43,661 bases of DNA, from the NCBI RefSeq assembly GCF_006782915.1, contig NZ_VCNP01000028.1:1-43661 (forward strand). The letters run 5' to 3'. The notes under the pieces are model-generated. The model was not told where the DNA came from, did not search any database, and saw nothing but the letters and a program-made list of their open reading frames with translations. This DNA is from Streptomyces calvus. Lineage in GTDB: Bacteria; Actinomycetota; Actinomycetes; Streptomycetales; Streptomycetaceae. The translations under genes were made by a program, and so were the position numbers. This document shows positions 1-6,873 of this stretch, in pieces (position 1 is the stretch's first letter; each line of letters starts with the position of its first letter).

Positions 1-757
1 GCCAGGGCCTCGTCCAGCGGGGGCTGATGCCCAGCTCGTGGCAGGTCTGGCGCCAGGTGTTCTTGGTGTAGGCCCAGGCGTTGTCGGTCAGCACGCGCTC
101 GACGGTGACGCCTTGCTGGGCGAACCAGGCAGTTGCCCGTCGCAGGAAGGCTGCGCAGGTGGCGGCCTTCTCATCGGGCAGGTCCTCGGTGTAGGCGAGG
201 CGGGTGTGGTCGTCCAGGGCGGTGTGCAGGTAGGCGTATCCGGTGCCGTTGCGGCGGTCCTGGTTGGCCCGGCCGGCTGCCCGGCCGAGGACCTTGTGGC
301 CGCCGCCGTCGGGGATGCGGCCGAGCTTCTTGACGTCGATGTGGACCAGTTCGCCGGGCCGGGCACGCTCGTAGCGGCGGACGGGTTCGCCGGTGGCCCG
401 GTCGCAGGCGGCGAGCGCGGGCAGGCCGTGCCGGACGAGGACGCGGTGGGCGGTGGAAGCGGCGATGCCGCAACGGGCGGCCAGCCGCACCGGACCGATC
501 CGGTGTTCGCGTCGCAGCCGCACCACCTGCTGTTCGACCGGGGCGGGCGTCTGGCGCGGGCTGTGGTGGGGGCGGCTGGAGCGGTCGAGCATCCCGGCCG
601 GGCCCAGTTGCCGGTAGCGGCCCGCCCAGCGTGCGGCGGTGGTGTGGCTGACCTGGAAGCGTTCCGCGGCCCGCCGCAGCGGCCAGCCTTCGTCCACGAC
701 ACACCGGGCCAGGCGAAGCCGTCCGGTCGGAGTCAGCGGGGCGTTACGGTGGGACAC
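1..757 (-). CDS. IS481-family DDE transposase, 3' truncated
   Basis: The reading frame is open from a GTG at 757, preceded by AGGAGG with five bases spacing, to the window edge (252 codons). The protein starts VSHRNAPLTPTGRL, has an N-terminal helix-turn-helix region (RAAERFQVSHTTAARWAGRY) and then the RNase H-like integrase core. The first two catalytic aspartates are visible in LVHIDVKKLG and VLTDNAWAY. The third acidic residue would lie beyond base 1. It catalyses cut/copy transposition of its own element. It is clearly homologous to the complete transposase at 34989-35951 with many substitutions. Sequence in view shows no frameshift, so the gene may be intact outside the window. Confidence 0.9.
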   Translation of the reverse strand, partial: MSHRNAPLTPTGRLRLARCVVDEGWPLRRAAERFQVSHTTAARWAGRYRQLGPAGMLDRSSRPHHSPRQTPAPVEQQVVRLRREHRIGPVRLAARCGIAASTAHRVLVRHGLPALAACDRATGEPVRRYERARPGELVHIDVKKLGRIPDGGGHKVLGRAAGRANQDRRNGTGYAYLHTALDDHTRLAYTEDLPDEKAATCAAFLRRATAWFAQQGVTVERVLTDNAWAYTKNTWRQTCHELGISPRWTRPW

Positions 758-867
758 GAGGGCCTCCTGCGGTCGGGCGTAGATGTCGCAATCCACACCG
801 AACCCAGAAGGCCCTCACCTGTTCAAGCACCCAGCACGCGTGTCACCAACGTCCCGGGACAGCACAC
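1..867 (-). mobile_element. IS481-family insertion sequence, truncated by the window edge
   Basis: This is the left part of an IS481-type element whose other end lies beyond base 1. Its outer terminus (TGTGCTGTCC, six bases, GTTGGTGAC, read inward from 866) matches the left terminus of the complete copy at 34878-35947. It is bounded by the tetranucleotide CTAG at 868-871, the target typical of IS481. The first 93 bases, including CTAG, are identical to the other copy, while the transposase coding part differs at many positions, so they are two related elements rather than recent duplicates. About 200 bases of the far end are missing. It sits 38 bases beyond the stop codon of the gene ending at 910, so it disrupts nothing visible. 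Confidence 0.9.
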
Positions 868-909
868 CTAGGGCGTCGAAACGGCGCGGTACGGGGCACG
901 GCGGGGCGT

Positions 910-1938
910 TCAGCGGTTGATGGCCTGGATCTCCTGGACGACGACGTCCTGTGTCGCTCCGAAGTCGCCGTCGGGAAGGTCACCGCCCGCGCCGTCGGTG
1001 CCCGTCCAGTGGATCTCCCAGGTGACCGTGGCCCGGAGCGGGAACGAGCCGTCGCCTGAGGAGCGCAGGTACTTCACCCCGCACGGCGGCGTCTCGTCCG
1101 CCTTGCCCTTCGCGTAGGGCTCGCCGATACGGCCGTCGTTGATCTCGCAGACGCCCGAGGCCGGGTACGTCTCGGCGTCCGGGGTGCCCGGCTTGATCTG
1201 CAGCGAGACCGGCTCCGCCGTGGCGGTCGCCTGGATGCCGATCGTCGGCACCGACGCGGTGACCGAGACCGGCTTGAACTCCGCGCCGTCCAGCCAGGCC
1301 CAGGTCGGCAGGTTCACCTTGGTCGCCTCCGCCGGGGCCAGCGTCACCTCGGTGCCCGGGACGCGGATCTCCGCGTAGGCGAGTTCGGCGAGGACCTCCG
1401 GGGTGACGGCGTTCTCGATGCCGGCGGGCGGGGGGTCACCCTTGTCCACCCAGAAGTAGTCCTTGTCGCAGGCGTCCCAGCCGGGCGGGTAGCTCTCGTT
1501 GACGTACGAGCCCCACCAGTAACCTTCGCCGGACTTGTCCTTGTTGAAGGCCTTCTTCTCGTCGTCGGCGTTGTACTTCTTCCGCTGCTCGGCGTCCCAC
1601 TCGTACCCCGTGGAGCCGGCTTCCCAGATCGGCTCCAGGTACTTCTGCAACTGCTCGGGCGTGTACTTGGGGGCGTACCAGCAGGCCGGGGGCGTCCATG
1701 ACGTGGACGACGTCAGCGCGCCCGCGGAACCGCCGCTGCCGTTCTTCGAACGGTCGAAGACGATGCCGCCCACGGTCACGGAGACGGTTCCGTCGGGGCC
1801 GGTGTCGGCACGTTGCTCGGTGTCGCCATTGTTGCCGTACTTGCCCCGGTCGGCGAAAGCAGCCGGGACTGCGAAGAGGGACACGCTCAGGAAACCAAGT
1901 ACCGTGGCGACCCTGAGTGAGTTCTTTACGGCTGGCAC
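910..1938 (-). CDS. secreted protein of unknown function
   Basis: The GTG at 1938 was chosen because GAGGGGAG lies seven bases upstream and because the product then begins with a good signal peptide: basic VPAVKNSLR, a hydrophobic core, and an AFA|D cleavage site near residue 29. The mature part of about 310 residues has a Gly/Asp-rich start, a Trp/Tyr-rich segment (CWYAPKYTPEQLQKYL, then YWWGSYVNESYPPGW), at least four cysteines that could form disulfides, and a C-terminal half that reads like beta-sandwich. It overlaps the stop of the upstream lipoprotein gene by 13 bases, so the two are translationally coupled and probably act together at the cell surface. No enzymatic motif is recognised. 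Function unknown; secretion is well supported. Confidence 0.82.
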   Translation of the reverse strand: MPAVKNSLRVATVLGFLSVSLFAVPAAFADRGKYGNNGDTEQRADTGPDGTVSVTVGGIVFDRSKNGSGGSAGALTSSTSWTPPACWYAPKYTPEQLQKYLEPIWEAGSTGYEWDAEQRKKYNADDEKKAFNKDKSGEGYWWGSYVNESYPPGWDACDKDYFWVDKGDPPPAGIENAVTPEVLAELAYAEIRVPGTEVTLAPAEATKVNLPTWAWLDGAEFKPVSVTASVPTIGIQATATAEPVSLQIKPGTPDAETYPASGVCEINDGRIGEPYAKGKADETPPCGVKYLRSSGDGSFPLRATVTWEIHWTGTDGAGGDLPDGDFGATQDVVVQEIQAINR

Positions 1939-2585
1939 TCCTTGGCTCCCCTCTTCGAAACGATGTCGGTGGTCTGCCAGACTCCATCGCCGTTCTTCGC
2001 CAGCTTGGCGTTGTACAACACGTAGCTGTCGGAGGTCGCCGGCGACCTGTCGACCTTGTTGGTCTTCTTGCTCTTGATGTAGGACTTGCTCTCGTCCGAG
2101 CAATAGGTGACGTAGGCCTCGCTGTCGCTGCTGAGCGTCACCTTGCGGTCGAAGTACCGCGTGACACCGATCCAGGTGTCGTTGCCGTCGATGTAGCGCT
2201 GGGCGTACGTGATCGACGAACTCAGGGCCTTCTCGGTGTTGTAGAAGCCGAGCGCCTCCGTGTCCGTGCTGCCCGTGAAGATCGCTTCATCGACGGAGTT
2301 GATGCCCAGAGCACTGTCCGCGAGCACGGCGTCCTTCGTCGGGTCGCCCGTCTTCCCACCTTCGAAGACGTTCTTCGCGTCGGCGGGGAAGGTGATCTTC
2401 GGGCGATCGGCCGAGGCGGAGGCCGACGCGGTCGGGGACGCCGACTTCTCGGTGCCCGTGTCAGCGCCCGCGATCTTGTCGTTGTCCTTCGTGGAACTGT
2501 CGTCGTCGCTTCCGCACGCGGACAGCGTCAGGGCCGCGGTGGCGATCAGCGCGAACGCTGCGAGCAGGGTGGGGCGGCGGTTCAC
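1926..2585 (-). CDS. putative lipoprotein, unknown function
   Basis: A GTG at 2585 with GGGAG six bases upstream gives a 219-residue protein. The N-terminus (VNRRPTLLAAFALIATAA) leads to the lipobox LSAC, so Cys near residue 24 should be acylated and the protein anchored outside the membrane. A Ser/Thr/Asp/Ala-rich linker to about residue 70 is followed by a compact domain containing two cysteines (TYCSDES and the C-terminal KECQP). The fold resembles small SnoaL/NTF2-like lipoproteins of streptomycetes (YFDRKVTLSSDSEAYVTYC), but this is only an impression. It is the first gene of a two-gene unit with the coupled secreted protein downstream. The longer reading frame extending to 2834 lacks a signal peptide and ribosome-binding site. 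Confidence 0.82.
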   Translation of the reverse strand: MNRRPTLLAAFALIATAALTLSACGSDDDSSTKDNDKIAGADTGTEKSASPTASASASADRPKITFPADAKNVFEGGKTGDPTKDAVLADSALGINSVDEAIFTGSTDTEALGFYNTEKALSSSITYAQRYIDGNDTWIGVTRYFDRKVTLSSDSEAYVTYCSDESKSYIKSKKTNKVDRSPATSDSYVLYNAKLAKNGDGVWQTTDIVSKRGAKECQP

Positions 2586-2901
2586 AGTCGGCTCCCGGTG
2601 GGGCGAGGCTTCTCTTGAGCGGACCCAAGCTATCCGCGTCATGCGTGACGACACCAGAGTGATGGATGCCAACCTGTGGGGACGAAAGCCCAATTGGAGC
2701 AGATCACCCGTGCCGCCGGCCCGCGGTGAGCGGCCCGCTTGCCGCCCGTCCCGGCAAGCGTGTGCGCGACGAGGGCGCCGGGCGCGGCCGTGACCCAGAG
2801 TGTTTTCGGCCTTCAGCCAGGCGACGAGCTTCATGTGTTCGCGCTGTCCGCGCTCTTCGCGCTGTCCGGCCGCCGTCCCGGCCGCCGGACGGCCGGGTCG
2901 G
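2586..2901. other. intergenic region upstream of the lipoprotein gene
   Basis: No gene is supported in these 316 bases. On the minus strand a TAGCTT hexamer near 2635 could be a -10 element for the lipoprotein gene. It overlaps the inverted repeat CGTCA-TGCG-TGACG at 2637-2650, which is a possible operator. Nearer 2838-2870 there is an imperfect direct repeat of CGCGCTGTCC with no obvious role. No tRNA or strong terminator hairpin was found. Confidence 0.4.
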
Positions 2902-3435
2902 CTACCGGCGTCGGTCCGGGTCGGCGGGTTCCGTGATCGGGCGGGCGCTGATCAGGGCGGTGATGATCATGGGGGCGTCGCCGTCGGACTGGTTGAGGGA
3001 GACGGCCGCCCAGCGGGGGGCCGCGCCGGGCAGGGGGCCCCACACCGTCAGGTCGCCGTGGCAGTCCTTGGCGGACAGGGTGCGGAACGGCTCCGGGAAG
3101 GGCTGCGCGGTCCGGCCCCGCAGGAGGGGCAGGTGCAGGGGCACCGTGCGGTGGGGGCCCCAGTGGCGGTCCAGTTCCGCCGTGAGCGCGGTCAGATGGG
3201 CCTCGGCCGTCGCCTCGGCCTCGTTCCAGGCACGGCCGTACACGCCGGTGAGGGGGTCGCTCTCCCAGACGGGGAAGAGCAGGAAGCCCGCGCCGCGGGT
3301 CAGGGTCCACTCGCCGGTGACCGGCTCGCCCTCGTCGGCCGTCGGGCCGGTCGGCGGCACTGGGCCGGCCAGGTGGGCCAGGACGACGGACGCCGCCCGG
3401 CCGGCGTCGAAGGGCTCGCCGGAGCGGGCCGTCAC
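2902..3435 (-). CDS. hypothetical protein coupled to an Imm52-like gene
   Basis: The protein has 177 residues, starting at GTG 3435, which overlaps the TGA of the upstream immunity gene in GTGA, so translation is coupled. It has no signal peptide or membrane segment and should be cytoplasmic. Its centre is a mixed alpha/beta segment (AWNEAEATAEAHLTALTAEL, then HWGPHRTVPLHLP) and it ends in a basic tail. I do not recognise the family. Its position as the last gene of the toxin-immunity operon suggests a second immunity protein or an accessory to the nuclease toxin, but that rests on context only. Confidence 0.75.
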   Translation of the reverse strand: MTARSGEPFDAGRAASVVLAHLAGPVPPTGPTADEGEPVTGEWTLTRGAGFLLFPVWESDPLTGVYGRAWNEAEATAEAHLTALTAELDRHWGPHRTVPLHLPLLRGRTAQPFPEPFRTLSAKDCHGDLTVWGPLPGAAPRWAAVSLNQSDGDAPMIITALISARPITEPADPDRRR

Positions 3436-4163
3436 AGCGTGGGCCTCGTCATCGGCTGCGGCAGCGGCTCCAGCGCCCCGGCCTCCTTGAGGGACCGGTA
3501 GGCCGTGACGACGGCGGCGACGTCACCGGGCGACGCGAGGGTGAGCAGCAGGCCGCCGCCGTCCGGGAGTTGGTGCCGGGAGCCGGCGGCCAGGGAGGCC
3601 GGGACGCGGCTCGCGCGGGACGGGGACAGGTACGCGATCCAGCCGACCGCAGGGGTGCCGACCTTGAAGCCGGCCTCCTTCTTCAGGGCCGACGTCACGG
3701 CGCGGTCGCCCACGTCGCCGTGATCCGGCTGCCAGGCCTCGGCGACGGCGGTGAGCAGCCGGTCGTCCGGCAGGTGCGCGTCGTCCGGGGCGACGACCGT
3801 GGCCACCAGGGACTGGAGCAGGAACTCGGAGGTGCCGCCCGCCAGTCCGGCGATCTCCACCTTCCAGCCGGGCGCGGTGTCGGCGAGCAGGCGCAGCGAG
3901 GTGCCGTTCGCGGCGGACCAGTCGTCGGCCGCCTGCGCCGTGCGCAGCGCCTCCGGCAGCGCCGTCCGGTCCGCCGGCCGCAGTGTCACGGCCGGTCCGG
4001 ACGCGGGGACCGTGCGCCAGGTCCATCCCTCGTCGTCCGATCCCGGTGCCCCGGCGGCGGGCAGGAGCCGCGCGAACCGGTCCAGCGTGGTCGTCCACCG
4101 TCCGGCGAGGGCCTCCGCCGACTCCTGCCGGGGCCCCCAGAAGCCCCGCACCACTCGTCGCAT
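3432..4163 (-). CDS. Imm52-like immunity protein
   Basis: This 243-residue cytoplasmic protein starts at ATG 4163. Near the N-terminus, residues 4-30 carry VVRGFWGPRQESAEALAGRW, which matches the start typical of the Imm52 family (aromatic-W-G-P-R followed by an ESA helix). Imm52 proteins are the usual partners of Tox-REase-5 nucleases, and such a toxin lies immediately upstream (4328-6628). The expected role is to bind and neutralise that nuclease in the producing cell and its siblings. The downstream gene overlaps its stop codon by four bases. The 164-base gap to the toxin gene is an odd purine-rich repeat on the coding strand. Assignment rests on the N-terminal motif and context; the C-terminal half is less recognisable. 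Confidence 0.7.
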   Translation of the reverse strand: MRRVVRGFWGPRQESAEALAGRWTTTLDRFARLLPAAGAPGSDDEGWTWRTVPASGPAVTLRPADRTALPEALRTAQAADDWSAANGTSLRLLADTAPGWKVEIAGLAGGTSEFLLQSLVATVVAPDDAHLPDDRLLTAVAEAWQPDHGDVGDRAVTSALKKEAGFKVGTPAVGWIAYLSPSRASRVPASLAAGSRHQLPDGGGLLLTLASPGDVAAVVTAYRSLKEAGALEPLPQPMTRPTL

Positions 4164-4206
4164 GACCTGTGCTCTTCCCTTCCGCTGCCAGTCCGCTGCT
4201 TTCCGC

Positions 4207-4278
4207 TTCCTTTTTTCTGTTTCTTCTCCGCTTTTCTGTCTTCTCCGCTTTTCTGTTTCTTCTCCGCTGCCTTTCCGC
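4207..4278. repeat. short purine/pyrimidine tandem repeat between toxin and immunity genes
   Basis: On the plus strand the block reads as imperfect repeats of CTTCTCCGCTTTTCTGT (4221-4239, 4240-4256 and a decayed unit 4257-4278), preceded by a T-rich TTCCTTTTTTCTGT. On the coding (minus) strand it is therefore an A/G-only tract, strikingly low in GC for this sequence. It lies 45-115 bases upstream of the immunity start codon, within the presumed polycistronic leader. Confidence 0.8.
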
Positions 4279-4327
4279 GTCGTCGGCGGCCGTTCCCAGC
4301 CTAGGTTCGCCGACGCCGTCCGGCCCG

Positions 4328-6628
4328 TCAGCCGAACGCCTCGGGGCGGCGGTCGCCGGCGACGGGTGCGGGGGCGGTGTGGACGACCTCGATGTCCAGG
4401 TTGGCGTCGTCGAAGGCGTCCCGCGCCGCGTCGGCGACCTCCTCGTTGGAGAAGTGCCACTCGATGTCCTTGCCGTTCGCCGCGCTCACCTGCCTGCGGG
4501 CCTCGGCCAGCAGGCGTTCCCGGCCCGACGGGGTGAGTTCGGTGCGGTCGGCGCTCAGGAAGCTGTCGTAGCCGTTCTTGGCCTCCAGATAGGTCCGGCG
4601 GGAGGAGTCCCAGCCGTCGAACTCGACGTCCGGCACGTCCGGGTCGGGGTGCGGGACGACGTACTCGTGTCCGCGCTCGGTGCCGGTGACCTGTTCCTGG
4701 TAGCGCAGCCACGACTCGTTCTTCCAGGTGGGCGCCGGGTTGCGGTCGCGGCTCGCCCAGAAGCCGTCGCCGTGGTCGGCGTCCCCGTAGGTGCGGCCGT
4801 GCAGGTTCTCGGCCCAGTCCGGCGGGTTGTAGTTGCGCGGGTCGGCGGTGTCGCCGTGCCGGGGCTCGGGCCACGGCTTCTTGTTCTCCAGTGCCCGCCG
4901 GGCGCGTTCGGGTTCCTCGGCGCGCTTGCGTTCCAGGTAGGCGCGGCGTTCGTGCGCGCGGGCCTCGCGGGCCTGTTCCGCGGCCTCCTCGTCGCAGCCG
5001 CCCTCCGCGCGGACGGCGTACGGGGTGCGGGCGAGGGGCGCGGCGAGGACCGTGCCGCCGCCCTGGAGGTGCGGGGGCGTGCCGCCGCCGTACGGGATCC
5101 TGCGCGGCGGTGCGGAGAGGGTGCAGCCGGTCCTGCGGGCCGTCTCCTCCGCCTCGTCCGCCGCCTCGTCGGCGCGCCGCGCGGCGTCCTCGAGAGCGTC
5201 CAGGTCGCCGGTTTCGGCGGCGCGGCGGGCGTCCTGCGCCGCCTCGGACGCGTCGTCCACGACCCGGCTCAGCCTGCCGAGCGAGCCGACCTTCTCGGCG
5301 ATCTTCACTTCGCCGTAGCCGGGGATGAAGAGGGAGCCGACGTTCCAGACGACGGTGGTGACGGCCCGGGTGCCGTTGCCGTCGTTCCACTGCTCGACGA
5401 CGTCGTCGCCGACGAACGCGTCGAACAGGACGGTGCCGCCGGTGCCGAGCGAGGCGCCGCCCCAGTCCAGGACCGCGCCGAGGTAGTCGCCGTCGCCCCA
5501 CATCCCGCGGGCGTCCTCGGTGGCGCCCCACCAGTCGTCGCCCAGTGAACGGCCGTAGTCCATCAGGCCGTTCCAGGTGTCGACCGGGTTCGTCGCCACG
5601 TCCCAGATGCCGGTGACGTCGCCCCAGATGCCGTCGACGAAGAGGCCCCCGCCGACCTGTCCCAGCTGGTCGCCGGCGCAGCCGAAGAAGGCGCCGAAAC
5701 CGGAGAAGCAGCCCTCGCCCTCGCCCTCGCCGTCGCCGCCGTCGGCGTCGTTGTCCTCGTCGCCGTCGTCGCCGGCCGGTTCCTCGTACGGCGGCTCGTC
5801 GGTCTCGTCCTCGGCGGCCACGGGGTCCGCGGGGTCCACGACGGCCCCGTCGCCGGCGGGCGGGGCGTCGCGGTCCGGGTCGGTGCCGCCGGGGTCGCCG
5901 CCCGGGTTCCCGGTGCCGCCCGTTCCTCCGGTGCCGCCCGTGCCGTCGTCGCCCTCCGCGGTGGTCCGGCCGTCGTCGCCGCCCGGTGCGGGACACGCCG
6001 TCCCGGTGACGCGGCACACCTGCGCCTGGATGCCGTTGAGGACCTGGGTGCCGAGGCCGGAGACGACGAGGGCCGTGACGATCGCCGCGACGACCGCGAC
6101 CAGGCCCGCGTACTCCACCGCCGTCTGGCCCTCGTCCCGGCGCATGCGGATCATCCGGGCGAGGGAGAAGGGGCGGCGTTCGCGCCGGTCCGGCCCGGGC
6201 AGGCGGTACCAGGCGCGCGCGTCCGGGCGGGTGAGGAGGAAGAGGACCGCGAGGGGCGGGAGGAGCTGGGTGAGGCCGCGGGCCGAGCCGTCGGCGAGGT
6301 TGGCCACCGCGCCGAGGACGAGCCAGGCCTGGACGGCGATCAGGCCGGACAGGATCGCCGTCCCGCCCCGCCAGGTGCGGCGGGCCAGCCACCAGCCGAG
6401 CGCGCCGGGAGCGGCGGCGTGGGCCACCTGGGCGAGCAGCGCACCGTCCACGGCGTCGAGCGAGGCGGCGGTCAGGAGCAGGCCCAGGCCGCCGAGGACC
6501 GTGAGCGCGAACAGCGTGTGGACGAGCAGCAGGGCCCGGGACAGGGACCGCGGCACGTCCCTGCGGCCCGCCCCGTCGCCCGGGGCCCGCGCGGGCCCCG
6601 GCTGCGCCCCTCCTCCGGTCCAGGCCAT
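4328..6628 (-). CDS. polymorphic toxin: 4-TM N-terminus, pilin-type leader, Tox-REase-5-like nuclease
   Basis: ATG 6628 follows AAGGGGG by five bases and gives 766 residues. Order: hydrophobic segments near 31-55, 62-82, 90-112 and 118-133; then EG|QTAVEYAGLVAVV at 166-180, a class III (type IV pilin-like) signal with Gly167 and Glu at +5; an Asp/Gly-rich linker (about 215-330); a pre-toxin region with GIWDVATNP and LFIPGYGEVKI; a charged helical stretch; and from about 637 a restriction-endonuclease-fold domain. Motifs there are YQEQVTG, EYVV, VEFDGWD (Asp671), LEAK (Glu682-x-Lys684) and IEWHF (722-726), the pattern of Tox-REase-5 nucleases. It is followed by an Imm52-like gene. Likely a contact-dependent DNase or RNase. 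The pilin-type segment suggests export linked to the Tad machinery encoded at 18087-29839; that link is inference. Confidence 0.85.
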   Translation of the reverse strand: MAWTGGGAQPGPARAPGDGAGRRDVPRSLSRALLLVHTLFALTVLGGLGLLLTAASLDAVDGALLAQVAHAAAPGALGWWLARRTWRGGTAILSGLIAVQAWLVLGAVANLADGSARGLTQLLPPLAVLFLLTRPDARAWYRLPGPDRRERRPFSLARMIRMRRDEGQTAVEYAGLVAVVAAIVTALVVSGLGTQVLNGIQAQVCRVTGTACPAPGGDDGRTTAEGDDGTGGTGGTGGTGNPGGDPGGTDPDRDAPPAGDGAVVDPADPVAAEDETDEPPYEEPAGDDGDEDNDADGGDGEGEGEGCFSGFGAFFGCAGDQLGQVGGGLFVDGIWGDVTGIWDVATNPVDTWNGLMDYGRSLGDDWWGATEDARGMWGDGDYLGAVLDWGGASLGTGGTVLFDAFVGDDVVEQWNDGNGTRAVTTVVWNVGSLFIPGYGEVKIAEKVGSLGRLSRVVDDASEAAQDARRAAETGDLDALEDAARRADEAADEAEETARRTGCTLSAPPRRIPYGGGTPPHLQGGGTVLAAPLARTPYAVRAEGGCDEEAAEQAREARAHERRAYLERKRAEEPERARRALENKKPWPEPRHGDTADPRNYNPPDWAENLHGRTYGDADHGDGFWASRDRNPAPTWKNESWLRYQEQVTGTERGHEYVVPHPDPDVPDVEFDGWDSSRRTYLEAKNGYDSFLSADRTELTPSGRERLLAEARRQVSAANGKDIEWHFSNEEVADAARDAFDDANLDIEVVHTAPAPVAGDRRPEAFG

Positions 6629-6873
6629 GGCCGCCCCCTTCTCGACTCCCCCGTCGGGCGCCGCGGCCGATGCGCGGCACGGCCCGAGGGTAGGGAGCGG
6701 CGGGCGCCGGGGCATGGGCCCGTGGGCCCAAAGCGGTGCCCCAAGTGCCCGACGGGAGGCCACCGGCCGCCGGGCGGCGGGCGTTGTCGGACCCGGGCGC
6801 TAGGGTCCCTGATCACCGTCACCGCCGCATGGCGGCAACGCGGTCCGATGACCAGTCAGGGAGCTTGAGCGCC
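6629..6873. promoter_or_regulatory. divergent promoter region with paired GGGCCC palindromes
   Basis: This 245-base region separates the leftward toxin gene from the rightward discoidin gene. Two GGGCCC sites at 6716-6721 and 6724-6729 (the second inside TGGGCCCA) lie 88-101 bases upstream of the toxin start. The same palindrome occurs three times upstream of the flp gene. A TAGGGT hexamer at 6801-6806 could be a -10 element for the gene starting at 6874, but no convincing -35 accompanies it. Confidence 0.4.

Noticed and set aside
3432..6731. Minus-strand frame of about 1,099 codons through the toxin region
   Set aside because: Only the last 243 codons (Imm52-like) are real; the upstream part is an Arg-rich shadow of the toxin gene, joined because the purine repeat has no stop codon.
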